Below are positions 1-8,383 of a stretch of DNA of 64,000 bases, in pieces. The position numbers and the translations under genes were made by a program. The notes below the pieces were generated by a model. That model was not told the DNA's origin and searched no databases. It saw only the letters and a program-made list of their open reading frames with translations. The stretch lies in assembly GCF_009856365.1 (NCBI RefSeq), contig NZ_WMEX01000004.1:186001-250000 (forward strand), written 5' to 3'. Numbering within the stretch: the first letter of the stretch is position 1; the number at the start of each line of letters is the position of its first letter. Origin of the DNA: Vreelandella halophila. Lineage in GTDB: Bacteria; Pseudomonadota; Gammaproteobacteria; Pseudomonadales; Oleiphilaceae.

Positions 1-852
1 TTCAAGTTGGGTGGTTTTCTGGTCCAGGACGTTGGCGACCGTGGTGAACTCGAAGTGATTGACGAGTTTTTCCAGGCGGGCCTCGCACTTGTCCAGGTTG
101 TTGTAGTGGCGGAACTTGGAGAACCATTTGACGTCGAACCGGGGCTGGCCGGGGTCGATCTCCCAGGGGTGCAGGTAGAAGATGAAGGGCTCGCCCTGGC
201 GGTTCGCCTGGTTCAGGCCCCACTGGCTGAACGGGTACGGGTAGAGCCGGAAGTAGCCGCCGCCGGCGATGGGCAGCGTGAAACCGCCGAGCTTGAGCGT
301 TGTCAGCGGGAACTCGATCAGCTCATGGCCCTTGTCCGTGGTCAGGCGGTGGGGCCAGCGGGGGCTGCCCGGCATGCCGTAGCGGTCGTGGCGGACCGGG
401 AATATGGAGGAATCCCAGGTAAAGCCGGCCTCGGCCAGGATGTCCAGGGCCCAGCGGGACTCGTTGGTGATGGAATAGCTCGCGGCGCGGTAGCCGTTCA
501 CGGGCTGCTGCACCTGGTCTTCCAGCAGGGCCTTGGACTTGATGGTTTCCTCGCGGAAAACCTCCGGGGTCTGGTTGTAGACGAGTTGGTGGCTGTAGCC
601 GTGGCTGGCGATCTCGTGGCCGGCTTCGGCGATGCGTCGCACCAGCGCGGGGGATTTCTCCGCCACCCAGCCCAGTACGAAAAAGGTTCCCTTGACGCCC
701 GCATTGTCGAAGATCTCCAGCAGACGGTCGGTGTTGGCCTCACAGCGGTATTCCATGGACGACCAGTCCTCGGGGCTGATCACCTCGGAAAGGGCCGCCA
801 CGTGGAAGTAGTCTTCCACATCGATGGTCAGTGCATTGGATATGCTGTTCAT
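1..852 (-). CDS. XrtA-system polysaccharide deacetylase (partial, 3' end outside window)
   Basis: NodB-type carbohydrate esterase of the XrtA/PEP-CTERM exopolysaccharide clusters; it should remove N- or O-acetyl groups from the exported polymer. The 284 visible residues start MNSISNALTIDVEDYFHV. They contain the metal-binding SHGYSH pattern, GYRAASYSI, and the family-typical DSSIFPVRHDRYGMP and FYLHPWEID segments. No signal peptide is evident. No stop codon is reached before the window edge, but the length is already close to that usual for the family, so only a few residues should be missing. The gene begins 3 bases after the upstream beta-barrel gene, so it is in the same operon. Family assignment is from remembered motifs. 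Confidence 0.9.
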   Translation of the reverse strand, partial: MNSISNALTIDVEDYFHVAALSEVISPEDWSSMEYRCEANTDRLLEIFDNAGVKGTFFVLGWVAEKSPALVRRIAEAGHEIASHGYSHQLVYNQTPEVFREETIKSKALLEDQVQQPVNGYRAASYSITNESRWALDILAEAGFTWDSSIFPVRHDRYGMPGSPRWPHRLTTDKGHELIEFPLTTLKLGGFTLPIAGGGYFRLYPYPFSQWGLNQANRQGEPFIFYLHPWEIDPGQPRFDVKWFSKFRHYNNLDKCEARLEKLVNHFEFTTVANVLDQKTTQLE

Positions 853-855
853 GGG

Positions 856-2169
856 TTACCTGAGGTTGTAACGAACGCCGATCTGGATCCAGTTCTCGTC
901 GTAGTCACGAGCACCCTGACTGTCGGCGGATTGGGTCTCGTGGCCAATGCTGGCGTTCAGGGTGAGATCCCGCGTCCGGCGGTAATCCAGGCCCAGTTGC
1001 CCGCGCACGGTATCCCGCTGGTCATCGCCGCTCTCGCCAAACTCCTCCCGCGCGTATCCCACACTGCCCCGCCCTGTGAGATTCGGGGTGAGCTTGTGGC
1101 TCAGGGCCAACTCACTGCTGAGCCGGTCCTCGGTCGTGCCTGAGGCTTCATAGTCGGATCGGGTGGCGGAAATGCTGAGGTCCGTCCGGGTTCGCCCTGT
1201 CCACTGCTGACCGGCGCCTACGTTTAACGCTGTAATCACAACGGCCGAGGTCTCGGTCAGATTCAGGTCCAGTCCGGGTATTCTGAGATCCACTTCTGAA
1301 GAGACATCTGTGATGGAGCGGCGGAACTGCGCGAATGCGCTCGTCCCCTGCCCCCACTGGTGGCTGTAGCCCAGCTCGCCCGTCATGCCTTCCGAGTCGT
1401 TCACCAGTGGGCCCTGCTCACTCTCGAGCCAGGAGTAGCCCAGCTCCCCATTCCAGGCGCCATTGCCCCGCTGCCAGCTGAAGAACCCGTTGGCGCTCCG
1501 GCGCGTCAGTTCTTCCTCGGTGCGCCGGTACTCGATATTGCTCTGGCTGAGCGCCAGCCCCCCGTTCAGGTTGCGGGTGAACAGGCGCTGCCAGCGACCG
1601 GTAGTCACGAGCCGATCACTGTCGTCATCCGAGGACTCCTGAAAGCGGGTCATCTGGTATTCCACATCCAGCGTCAAGGTATCCAGGCGGCTCGGGTAGG
1701 CAATAAAGCTGGGGCCGGTTGCCAGGAAACTGCGCCGTTCACGGTTAGCCGGGGAATCCGGCACCTGGGTGGTGGTTCGCACGTCGCGCACGCTGCCCCG
1801 GGCACTCCACCGGACGTTGCGGTTGGGCTGGCAGTTGCCGGAGGCATCCAGATCGGCGCTGACCTCGTCGCTGTTGGTGTCGCGCTGGTAGGTCACGAAG
1901 GCGACGTCGCCACCGATGGCCGTTTCACAGGTGCCCGGGTCCGAGGTCTTGTTGATGCCCAGGCCGACCCGGTGCTGGAAGTCGCCTTCCTCGTTGCCAG
2001 AGGCGCGCTTGTCGATGTTATCCGAGTAACGGGTGTTCGCGAACACATCCACGGTGGGGGGATTCGCCCACGCTACCGCCATGGGCCACAGTGTCAGGAC
2101 TGCACCGAAAATCGCTTGTTTTGTTCCGTTCGTCCTTGAACCGGGACCTTGAAGGGTCCGTTCAGGCAT
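856..2169 (-). CDS. XrtA/PEP-CTERM system outer-membrane beta-barrel protein
   Basis: 437-residue protein with a signal peptide (hydrophobic stretch around residues 19–35, ending AWAN). The rest alternates short polar and aromatic strands rich in Gly, Arg, Thr and Ser, and ends in GVRYNLR, as outer-membrane beta barrels do. Its place between the kinase-like gene and the deacetylase matches the TIGR03016-type outer-membrane protein of XrtA exopolysaccharide clusters. It is probably a porin-like component or scaffold for polymer export. The start overlaps the kinase-like gene by 8 bases (ATGCCTGA), which implies translational coupling. Its biochemical role is not established; the assignment rests on context and barrel-like character. 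Confidence 0.8.
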   Translation of the reverse strand: MPERTLQGPGSRTNGTKQAIFGAVLTLWPMAVAWANPPTVDVFANTRYSDNIDKRASGNEEGDFQHRVGLGINKTSDPGTCETAIGGDVAFVTYQRDTNSDEVSADLDASGNCQPNRNVRWSARGSVRDVRTTTQVPDSPANRERRSFLATGPSFIAYPSRLDTLTLDVEYQMTRFQESSDDDSDRLVTTGRWQRLFTRNLNGGLALSQSNIEYRRTEEELTRRSANGFFSWQRGNGAWNGELGYSWLESEQGPLVNDSEGMTGELGYSHQWGQGTSAFAQFRRSITDVSSEVDLRIPGLDLNLTETSAVVITALNVGAGQQWTGRTRTDLSISATRSDYEASGTTEDRLSSELALSHKLTPNLTGRGSVGYAREEFGESGDDQRDTVRGQLGLDYRRTRDLTLNASIGHETQSADSQGARDYDENWIQIGVRYNLR

Positions 2170-3058
2170 TCAGTATGGCTCCGACGAATTTGTTGGGGTC
2201 GATGCCCCCAACGGCGTTTTCCACCTGGGTGGTGGTGACCTTGCCGTGGGGAACCACGAGCATGGTGTAATCACAGAGTTCGGTCAGGATCCGGGCATCC
2301 GGTGAATCCGCGATGCTGGAGGTATCCAGGATGATGAATCGGTCCGGGTAACGCTCGCGGATAGCGCTTATGAATTCCTCCATCCGCCAGCTGGTAAAGA
2401 ATTCCGAGGGCGACTCCCGCCGGCTGCCCGCAGGGATCAGGCGAAGGCGCGGAATCCCTGTCGGATAGATGATCCGGCCAATGTCGTACTCAGGATCCTC
2501 AATGAAATCGGTCAGTCCCGCGTCCGGCATGATGTCCAACAGCGAATGAAGGCTCGGATAGCGAAGATTACAGTCCACCAACAGGGCCGTCTTGGACTGG
2601 TCGAACGCGAATGCAGCCGCAAGGTTCACTGACATGAAAGACGCGCCAGCGCCTTCCACGGCACCTGTTACCACCAGTGAGAAATTGGTGTTGTTACTGA
2701 CTTCCAGCAACTGGGTCCGCAACTGGCGGAAACGGTTGACCAGGTTCCGGTCCGGCGATTCCGGGTAGATGATGCGTCGCTCATCCAGATCATCCCGATT
2801 CAGACGCCGGGGCTCCTGCATGTTGGCGATCTGCTTGCTGGCCTGGATTTTCTCGCTCAGATCCCCCCGCTTACTGACCAACTCGTGGCCGTCACTGCTC
2901 GCCCCCTGGGTCTGGCGCTTCGCGTGGGGCCCGCCATCGCTTTTTTCGGTTGCGTCCGGCGGGACCCGATCAAAACTGGCATCACCACCCCACTCGTTCC
3001 CGGTGCTCGGCGATACTTCCCGATCCTGGTCGTCACGCCCCCGCCCTGAATCACTCAT
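2162..3058 (-). CDS. XrtA-associated tyrosine autokinase homologue, ATP site degenerate
   Basis: 298-residue member of the BY-kinase (CpsD/EpsG-like) family, cytoplasmic partner of the Wzz-like protein encoded just upstream. Residues 1–95 are polar and probably disordered. The nucleotide-binding fold starts near residue 125. The Walker A loop reads GAVEGAGAS (132–140), with Ala139 where the GK[S/T] lysine should be. Walker A' reads VDCNLR (161–166) instead of the usual DADLR. Walker B-like RFIILDTSS is present. The protein ends KFVGAILNA, without the tyrosine-rich tail of active BY-kinases. I infer a non-catalytic or weakly catalytic scaffold. Some XrtA-cluster relatives may share this loop. 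The start overlaps the Wzz-like stop by 4 bases (ATGA). Confidence 0.85.
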   Translation of the reverse strand: MSDSGRGRDDQDREVSPSTGNEWGGDASFDRVPPDATEKSDGGPHAKRQTQGASSDGHELVSKRGDLSEKIQASKQIANMQEPRRLNRDDLDERRIIYPESPDRNLVNRFRQLRTQLLEVSNNTNFSLVVTGAVEGAGASFMSVNLAAAFAFDQSKTALLVDCNLRYPSLHSLLDIMPDAGLTDFIEDPEYDIGRIIYPTGIPRLRLIPAGSRRESPSEFFTSWRMEEFISAIRERYPDRFIILDTSSIADSPDARILTELCDYTMLVVPHGKVTTTQVENAVGGIDPNKFVGAILNA

Positions 3059-4587
3059 CCAAGTACTCCCGTCATTCTCAGGAACACCACGGCACCGTAA
3101 GCACCGCCTACCGCGGCAACGCAGACCACCATAAGCACGTAGCCCCGCTTTTCCCGCCGTCGCTCGTAGGGTGTCCGCACCCTTGGAATACTTCCCAGCA
3201 AGGGGATATCCAGCGCGTCACGCATCTGTTCCGTGGTCCTCACTCTGGGATCGATCTGCAAGATACCGACCAGCAGGCCAAACGGCGCCATCAGCCCCAG
3301 GAGCCACCCCACCGAGGCGAAGGTCTCGAACTGGAGACCTGACGGATTGAGGGGATACCGTGCCTGCTCATGGACCTGGAAGGACATGCCCTGCCCTTCA
3401 ACATCCAGGTGCATTGAGACTCTGGCCCGCTCGCGACGCTTGAGCAGATCATTGAAGATCTCCCGGTTCACCTCGAGATCCCGGGTCAGTTCCGACCTTT
3501 CCGCTTTGTTCTCCTGGATCGTTTCCATCCGGTTTTTCTGCTCGGCAAGGCGCCTTTGGAGAGCACTGATGCGGGTTCGGAGGGACTCCTCGCGAGCGGT
3601 AACACGTGACAGCTCTGTCTTGAGTTCCTGATAAAACGGGTTGAACATCAGGTTGCTACTGTCATTCTCGGGCCCGGCAGGCTGGCCACTGGACTGGCGT
3701 TCCTTCAGTTCCCGGATCTGCCGCTCAAGGCTTGCCACATCTGGGTAGGAGTCCTCGTAGCGGAGCCTGAGTTCATCCAGGCGTTCTTCCATACGACTGA
3801 TACGTTCGGCCAGTGGGCCCGCAGCGGCATTGCTTGAGCTGCTCACCCCTTCACCGCTGGAAACCTGTTCCAGCTGTTCTTCCAGCGAGCGCTTCTGGGC
3901 CTGAACCTCTTCCAGCTCCAGTTCAGCGCCATCGATGTCGCTGCGGATGCGCGCCATCCTGGAGTTGGCTTCCTGCTCCGTGCCCTCAACGTTGCGCGAC
4001 AGGAACTCCTTCAGTTTCTGTTCGGTGTTGCTGATCTGCTGCTCGTAGGACTTCACCTGCTTGTCGATGAACTCGTAAGCACTGCGGCTTTCTTCACGCT
4101 TGCGCCGATTGGTTTCGGCAAGAAACAGCTGCCCCAGCCGCTGGGCGATCAGGTAGACCTGCCTGGGGTCCGTATCCTGGTAGCGGATCGTGAAGTAGCT
4201 CTCGCCCTGGGCGCTGACACCGATATTACGCCTCAAACGTGAATAGAGCCCTTCCAGGCGCTCCGTGGACATCTGGGAAATGTTCTCGTTGAAAATCCGT
4301 TCGGACTCCAGAAGCCGTTCCAGAACCCGACGGGAGTAGAGCAGTTCGCGCGCGGATGAAGTCTGGTCCGAGATCCCTGTCATCTCCGCGGATCCCTCCA
4401 TAAGGGGCCGGATGATATTGCTGTCATCCACGAATATGACCACTTCCGAGCGGTACTGATAGGGGTAGATGAACCCAACCGCAAGCACCGCAAAGCTGAC
4501 CAGGGCGAACAGCCCGACAGCCGCCCATCGGTAGTGGCGGAGCTCACGCAACAGCTCAAAGGGAAGGCGTGACAGTGGCAATGCCAT
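3055..4587 (-). CDS. XrtA-system polysaccharide chain-length determinant (Wzz/GNVR)
   Basis: 510-residue inner-membrane polysaccharide co-polymerase. A first membrane segment lies around residues 20–42. A long periplasmic region with heptad-rich coiled coils (about 170–390) follows. A GNVR-type stretch (EIFNDLLKRRERARVSMHL) precedes the second membrane segment near 420–445, and a third hydrophobic segment lies at 482–503. This matches the TIGR03007-type Wzz-like proteins of PEP-CTERM clusters, which set polymer length and contact the Wza-like channel and the cytoplasmic kinase homologue. It sits between the genes for both of those partners. The start ATG (ATGGCATTGCCACTG) lies 23 bases after the Wza-like stop. 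Confidence 0.92.
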   Translation of the reverse strand: MALPLSRLPFELLRELRHYRWAAVGLFALVSFAVLAVGFIYPYQYRSEVVIFVDDSNIIRPLMEGSAEMTGISDQTSSARELLYSRRVLERLLESERIFNENISQMSTERLEGLYSRLRRNIGVSAQGESYFTIRYQDTDPRQVYLIAQRLGQLFLAETNRRKREESRSAYEFIDKQVKSYEQQISNTEQKLKEFLSRNVEGTEQEANSRMARIRSDIDGAELELEEVQAQKRSLEEQLEQVSSGEGVSSSSNAAAGPLAERISRMEERLDELRLRYEDSYPDVASLERQIRELKERQSSGQPAGPENDSSNLMFNPFYQELKTELSRVTAREESLRTRISALQRRLAEQKNRMETIQENKAERSELTRDLEVNREIFNDLLKRRERARVSMHLDVEGQGMSFQVHEQARYPLNPSGLQFETFASVGWLLGLMAPFGLLVGILQIDPRVRTTEQMRDALDIPLLGSIPRVRTPYERRREKRGYVLMVVCVAAVGGAYGAVVFLRMTGVLG

Positions 4588-4610
4588 CGGTATTTACCTC
4601 CAGGGGCCCG

Positions 4611-5243
4611 TCAGAAGCGACGTTCCGGAATTGTTATGATATCGCCGGGAACCAGGCGATGGTTCGTACTGATGTCCCCGTCATTCAGGATGGCCTCGAG
4701 ATCCAGGGGAATCGCCACCACCTCACCATCCATCTGGCGATACAGTGTTGCCGCATCCCCGTTCGCAAACTCATTCAATCCTCCGGCGCCCAGGACCACA
4801 TCCATGACGGTCATGCCCTGACGGTAGGGCTGGGAAGCTGGCTGGCGCACGGCACCGGTGACCCGGACCCGGTGACTGAATTCGTGGCTGCCCATCTGGG
4901 TCACGATAACGCTGACTTCAGGCTGGCGAATGTAGGGATCCAACCCCTTCTCGATCTCCCCGGCCAGGTCTTCAGGGGTCTCGCCGCTTGCGGGAACGTC
5001 CCCAACGAGCGGTACCGAGATCCGGCCATCCGGTCGTACCGGCACCTGGACGCTGAGGTCCTCGTTGCGCCAGACGACAACGCGGAGGACATCCGATGGG
5101 CCAATCCGGTATTCCTCAACCGGCTCAGACTCACGCTCCAGGGCCTTCTGGATACGGTTCTCAGAAGAATAGGGGCTCCCTGAACAACCCGCTATAAGCA
5201 TGAATACCAGCAGGAGCAGGCTTACGCCCTGAATCCGCCTCAT
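4611..5243 (-). CDS. XrtA-system polysaccharide export lipoprotein (Wza-like)
   Basis: Poly_export/SLBB family lipoprotein of about 210 residues that forms the periplasmic and outer-membrane export channel. The chosen ATG (MRRIQGVSLLLLVFM) has GGAG 8 bases upstream and gives a clean lipoprotein signal with lipobox LIAGC. The reading frame is open further upstream to 5348, but the extra residues would precede a normal signal peptide. The Poly_export domain begins YRIGPSDVLRVVVWR and includes PDGRISVPLVGDV. An SLBB-like segment (RVRVTGAVRQPASQPYRQG) follows. It is shorter than E. coli Wza, as is usual for the TIGR03027-type protein of these clusters. Confidence 0.9.
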   Translation of the reverse strand: MRRIQGVSLLLLVFMLIAGCSGSPYSSENRIQKALERESEPVEEYRIGPSDVLRVVVWRNEDLSVQVPVRPDGRISVPLVGDVPASGETPEDLAGEIEKGLDPYIRQPEVSVIVTQMGSHEFSHRVRVTGAVRQPASQPYRQGMTVMDVVLGAGGLNEFANGDAATLYRQMDGEVVAIPLDLEAILNDGDISTNHRLVPGDIITIPERRF

Positions 5244-5344
5244 TGTCAATCTCCATGGCCGCTTCGGATCCCTTTGACCCTTGTATGATTCTGTCAGACC
5301 TTGCCGGGATCTTTCGGTGAAATGCATTACAGATTGCGCACCCA

Positions 5345-6766
5345 TCATTGCGCTCCTTTCTTGAACAGCACCACTTCCACTGTCTGTACCATGGTCAGAA
5401 TATCGAGAAGCAGGCTCTGGTTCTTGATGTAATAGAGGTCATACCGGAGTTTCTCCCGTGTGTCCTCCTCGCTGTCCGCATAGGCGAAGCACAGCTGCGC
5501 CCAGCCTGTGAGCCCCGGCTTGACCCGGTGGCGTTCACTGTAGAACGGAATACTTTCGGAAAGCTGATCAACAAATACAGGGCGTTCCGGACGCGGCCCA
5601 ACAAAGGCCATCTCGCCCTTGAGCACATTGAAGATCTGCGGCAGTTCGTCGATACGGACCTTGCGGATGACATGCCCAACCCGCGTGATCCGATCATCGT
5701 CCTTCTGGGCCCAGACAGCACCGCCCTTCTCCGCGTCAGTGCGCATGGAGCGGAATTTGTGGACCCGGAAGATCCGGCCGTTCAGACCAACACGCTCCTG
5801 GCTGTAGAGCACCGGTGCTTTCAGGCCATCCTCAAACTTGATCGCAATCACGGTCAGAAGCATGAGCGGCAAGGTAACGGCCAGCAGAACCAGAGAGGCA
5901 GAGAGATCAATCAGCCGTTTACTCAATCGCGAAATGGCGGATAGTGAGAATCCTTCCGAGAACACCAGCCAGCCGGAGGTGATCATCTCCAGCGCCACCT
6001 TGCGGGTCTCCCGCTCATAGAAGCTGGCGCCCTCAATGATCCTCACACCACGCATGCGGCACTCCAGCAGCCCCTCCATCGGGAGCCCGCCGTGACGCCG
6101 GTCATCCACCGCAATCACGATCTCATCAATCCGCAGCCGGTCAATCAGGCCAGGCAGATCCTCGTCTTTCTTTTGATGGCACAGGCGCTGCTCATCCACC
6201 TGCACTGAGTCCTCATTCGCGGGCAGGAATCCAACCAGCACGAACCCCTTGCGATTCATGGGGGACTGCAGCTCCTGCTCCATCTGGTAAGCCCGACGCC
6301 CCGCCCCCAGCATCAGAACCCGGCGGCGGAAACGGTTCGCACCGATCAGTCGGAAGAACAGACTGCGGACGATACCCAGCATCAGGAAGCCGAAAACAGA
6401 GGCGGACGTCACAACGCCTTCGCCCCCCAGATACCAGAAGTAGTCCGGCAGCAGGAACGCCAGGACGTAGGAAAGTGGCAGGCTGAGGATCAGGGTCATG
6501 ATGGTCCGGAGCATCATGCCGGTGAGGCCCTCCTCGAGCTTTGCCTGGTGAACCGCCAGCGCGACCATGACAACCAGGTTTACAAGCCCGAAGGCAACGG
6601 CCGAGGGCAGGACATAGGTCCAGTACTCGGCCAGCATGGCGGGATCACCGAAATAGCGGAAAAACACCGCCAGATACAGCGCGAGCACCAGGGCCAGAAA
6701 ATCAAGCAGCCCCAGAATCAGAAATGGGACATGAAGATAATGTCGAAACAAACGGACGTGCGCCAC
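5345..6766 (-). CDS. Undecaprenyl-phosphate sugar phosphotransferase, XrtA cluster
   Basis: 473-residue polyisoprenyl-phosphate hexose-1-phosphate transferase that starts polymer synthesis by loading the first sugar phosphate onto undecaprenyl phosphate. Several N-terminal membrane segments (residues 12–125) precede a Rossmann-like middle domain. A further membrane hairpin (SLVLLAVTLPLMLLTVIAI) and the catalytic sugar-transferase domain follow, with KFRSMRTDAEK, RKVRIDELPQIFNVLKGEM and FVGPRPERP. Architecture and context match TIGR03013/03025 enzymes of PEP-CTERM clusters. The start is GTG, 5 bases after AAGGAG. It is the first gene of the operon, behind a sigma-54 promoter and a possible sigma-70 promoter. 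Confidence 0.92.
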   Translation of the reverse strand: MAHVRLFRHYLHVPFLILGLLDFLALVLALYLAVFFRYFGDPAMLAEYWTYVLPSAVAFGLVNLVVMVALAVHQAKLEEGLTGMMLRTIMTLILSLPLSYVLAFLLPDYFWYLGGEGVVTSASVFGFLMLGIVRSLFFRLIGANRFRRRVLMLGAGRRAYQMEQELQSPMNRKGFVLVGFLPANEDSVQVDEQRLCHQKKDEDLPGLIDRLRIDEIVIAVDDRRHGGLPMEGLLECRMRGVRIIEGASFYERETRKVALEMITSGWLVFSEGFSLSAISRLSKRLIDLSASLVLLAVTLPLMLLTVIAIKFEDGLKAPVLYSQERVGLNGRIFRVHKFRSMRTDAEKGGAVWAQKDDDRITRVGHVIRKVRIDELPQIFNVLKGEMAFVGPRPERPVFVDQLSESIPFYSERHRVKPGLTGWAQLCFAYADSEEDTREKLRYDLYYIKNQSLLLDILTMVQTVEVVLFKKGAQ

Positions 6767-6808
6767 AGCATCTCCTTCCTTGCGCCGTCACAGAGCGGGA
6801 CAGCTGGC

Positions 6809-6824
6809 AGCACACCCTGTGCCA
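6809..6824 (-). promoter_or_regulatory. Sigma-54 (-24/-12) promoter of the exopolysaccharide operon
   Basis: Reading the minus strand from 6824 to 6809 gives TGGCACAGGGTGTGCT. The -24 element TGGCAC is perfect. GG and GC are separated by exactly 10 bases, and the -12 half is GTGCT where TTGCW is the consensus. Predicted initiation near 6798 leaves a leader of about 32 bases containing AAGGAG and the GTG start at 6766. XrtA clusters are known to work with the PrsK–PrsR two-component system and RpoN, which fits. PrsR and RpoN genes are not in this window. Confidence 0.72.
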
Positions 6825-6851
6825 CCGGGCCTGAAGCCCTGCTCAACTGAC

Positions 6852-6867
6852 TCCAGTCTACACTGGA
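6852..6867. promoter_or_regulatory. Perfect dyad, possible operator upstream of sigma-54 promoter
   Basis: TCCAGT (6852–6857), spacer CTAC, ACTGGA (6862–6867): a 6+4+6 perfect palindrome. It is centred about 62 bases upstream of the predicted sigma-54 start and covers the -10 of the possible sigma-70 promoter. A protein bound here could block the housekeeping promoter. The binding protein is unknown. Confidence 0.35.
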
Positions 6868-6882
6868 TTAAATCAATTTCAA
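6855..6882 (-). promoter_or_regulatory. Possible sigma-70 promoter of the exopolysaccharide operon
   Basis: On the minus strand TTGAAA (6882–6877) and TAGACT (6860–6855) are spaced by 16 bases, an acceptable -35/-10 pair. It would start transcription near 6848, about 80 bases before the GTG start and upstream of the sigma-54 promoter. The -10 hexamer lies inside a perfect dyad, TCCAGT-CTAC-ACTGGA (6852–6867). Confidence 0.4.
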
Positions 6883-6982
6883 TTTGTAACGCTGCTGGTT
6901 TTGAGGTTTTTCTCACTGTCTCGTCAACCCAGTCACCATGAGGCACAATATCCGCTCTTCATCAACGAGGGACAGCAGCAAC

Positions 6983-8263
6983 ATGGCAACCGTTCAGGAC
7001 GTTCGGATCGGAATCATCGGGCTTGGTTACGTAGGGCTGCCTCTGGCAGTGGAATTCGGCAGGCTGTATCACACCACCGGTTTTGACATCGACAGCCAGA
7101 GAATTGGCCAGCTCCAGGATGGGTTCGATGACACACGTGAGGTGGAACCCGATGAGCTGGCGGCCTCAGAGCGGCTCCGGTTCTCCTCTGAACTGGAAAG
7201 CATCCGTGACTGCAACGTCTACATCGTAACCGTCCCCACACCAATCGACGCCTTCAAAACACCCGATTTCGGACCTCTGAGGGCTGCTTCCCGATCTGTC
7301 GCCCAGGTGCTCAGTAAGGGGGACACCGTGATCTACGAGTCCACGGTCTACCCCGGGGCTACCGAGGAAATCTGCATTCCTATCCTGGAAGCCGAATCCG
7401 GCCTGACCTTCAACCAGGATTTCTTTGCCGGCTACAGCCCGGAACGGATCAACCCGGGCGACAAGGAACACAGGGTCACCAGCATTCTCAAGGTGACGTC
7501 CGGCTCCACGCCGGAAACAGCGCGCTTTGTCGATGACCTGTACGCCTCTGTTATTACGGCGGGCACCCATCTGGCCAGCTCAATCCGGGTCGCGGAAGCC
7601 GCCAAGGTCATTGAGAACACCCAGCGGGACGTGAATATTGCTCTGGTCAACGAACTGTCCCTGATTTTTGAACGCCTGGGGATCGATACCGAGGAAGTGC
7701 TGCAGGCCGCCGGGACCAAGTGGAACTTCCTGCCCTTCCGCCCCGGGCTGGTGGGTGGCCACTGCATTGGCGTGGACCCCTACTACCTGACCCACAAGGC
7801 CCAGGCTGTCGGCTACCACCCGGAGATGATCCTATCCGGGCGACGTCTCAATGACCGTATGGGCGCCGAGGTCGCGGAACGCGTGATCAAGATGATGACC
7901 CGCAGCCGCATCCAGGTGGTGGACTCCAACGTCCTGATCATGGGGCTGACGTTTAAGGAGAACTGCCCGGACATCCGCAACACCCGCGCCATCGACCTGG
8001 TCCACGAATTCCAGGACTACCATGCCAACGTTGACGTGTGGGACCCCTGGGCGGACGCGGATGAAGTCCGGGAGGAATACGGTATCGAGCTGGTTAAGAG
8101 CCCTGCCGAGGGGCATTACGACGCGATGATCCTCGCGGTGGGTCATCGGGACTTTGTGGCGCTCGGTGCGGAGAAGCTGCGGGCCCTGGGTAAGCCCGCC
8201 GGCTCCATACTGTTTGATGTGAAGTACGCACTGCCCAAGCAGGCTGTCGACGGACGACTGTGA
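6983..8263 (+). CDS. tviB: UDP-N-acetylglucosamine 6-dehydrogenase (TviB-like)
   Basis: 426-residue nucleotide-sugar dehydrogenase that oxidises UDP-GlcNAc (or a related sugar) at C6 to the uronic acid with two NAD+. The NAD-binding loop GLGYVGLP is at residues 13–20. The catalytic cysteine is Cys261 in [16 protein letters not shown]. The C-terminal domain contains [30 protein letters not shown] resembles the Vi-antigen TviB branch more than UDP-glucose dehydrogenase. The ATG at 6983 ([10 protein letters not shown]) is preferred to 6938 because it places the Rossmann fold at the N terminus, although the upstream GAGG is 12 bases away. It probably supplies an acidic sugar to the divergent exopolysaccharide operon. 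No TviC-like epimerase gene is adjacent. Confidence 0.88.
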   Translation: MATVQDVRIGIIGLGYVGLPLAVEFGRLYHTTGFDIDSQRIGQLQDGFDDTREVEPDELAASERLRFSSELESIRDCNVYIVTVPTPIDAFKTPDFGPLRAASRSVAQVLSKGDTVIYESTVYPGATEEICIPILEAESGLTFNQDFFAGYSPERINPGDKEHRVTSILKVTSGSTPETARFVDDLYASVITAGTHLASSIRVAEAAKVIENTQRDVNIALVNELSLIFERLGIDTEEVLQAAGTKWNFLPFRPGLVGGHCIGVDPYYLTHKAQAVGYHPEMILSGRRLNDRMGAEVAERVIKMMTRSRIQVVDSNVLIMGLTFKENCPDIRNTRAIDLVHEFQDYHANVDVWDPWADADEVREEYGIELVKSPAEGHYDAMILAVGHRDFVALGAEKLRALGKPAGSILFDVKYALPKQAVDGRL

Positions 8264-8314
8264 GGCCTCGGTGATCGCTCTCGCGAGTGTCAGTTTACTT
8301 TACAGGCAAAGGAC

Positions 8315-8335
8315 AAGTGGTCCTCCGAACCACTT
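8315..8335. promoter_or_regulatory. Perfect dyad upstream of PEP-CTERM gene, candidate activator site
   Basis: AAGTGGT (8315–8321) and ACCACTT (8329–8335) form a 7-base perfect dyad around a 7-base spacer. It is centred about 69 bases upstream of the start predicted from the sigma-54 element at 8368. No T-run follows, so it is a poor terminator. An enhancer-type site for a sigma-54 activator such as PrsR is possible; the half-site differs from the TCCAGT dyad before the exopolysaccharide operon. Confidence 0.35.
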
Positions 8336-8367
8336 ATAACTAACTGTATTTTAAGGCTATAAATTTA

Positions 8368-8383
8368 TGGCCTGCTCCTTGCA
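8368..8383 (+). promoter_or_regulatory. Sigma-54 (-24/-12) promoter of the PEP-CTERM gene
   Basis: TGGCCTGCTCCTTGCA: GG (8369–8370) and GC (8381–8382) are separated by exactly 10 bases. The -12 half CTTGCA matches consensus and the -24 half is TGGC. Initiation would be near 8394, 34 bases before the ATG at 8428. PEP-CTERM genes are known targets of PrsR and RpoN, which supports the call. Confidence 0.78.

Noticed and set aside
7-1143. Plus-strand open frame at the window's left edge (378 codons)
   Set aside because: It is antisense to the deacetylase, whose DVEDYFHV and SHGYSH motifs are clear.
8315-8335. Dyad as tviB terminator
   Set aside because: The stem is only 7 bases and lacks a T-run; an operator is more likely.
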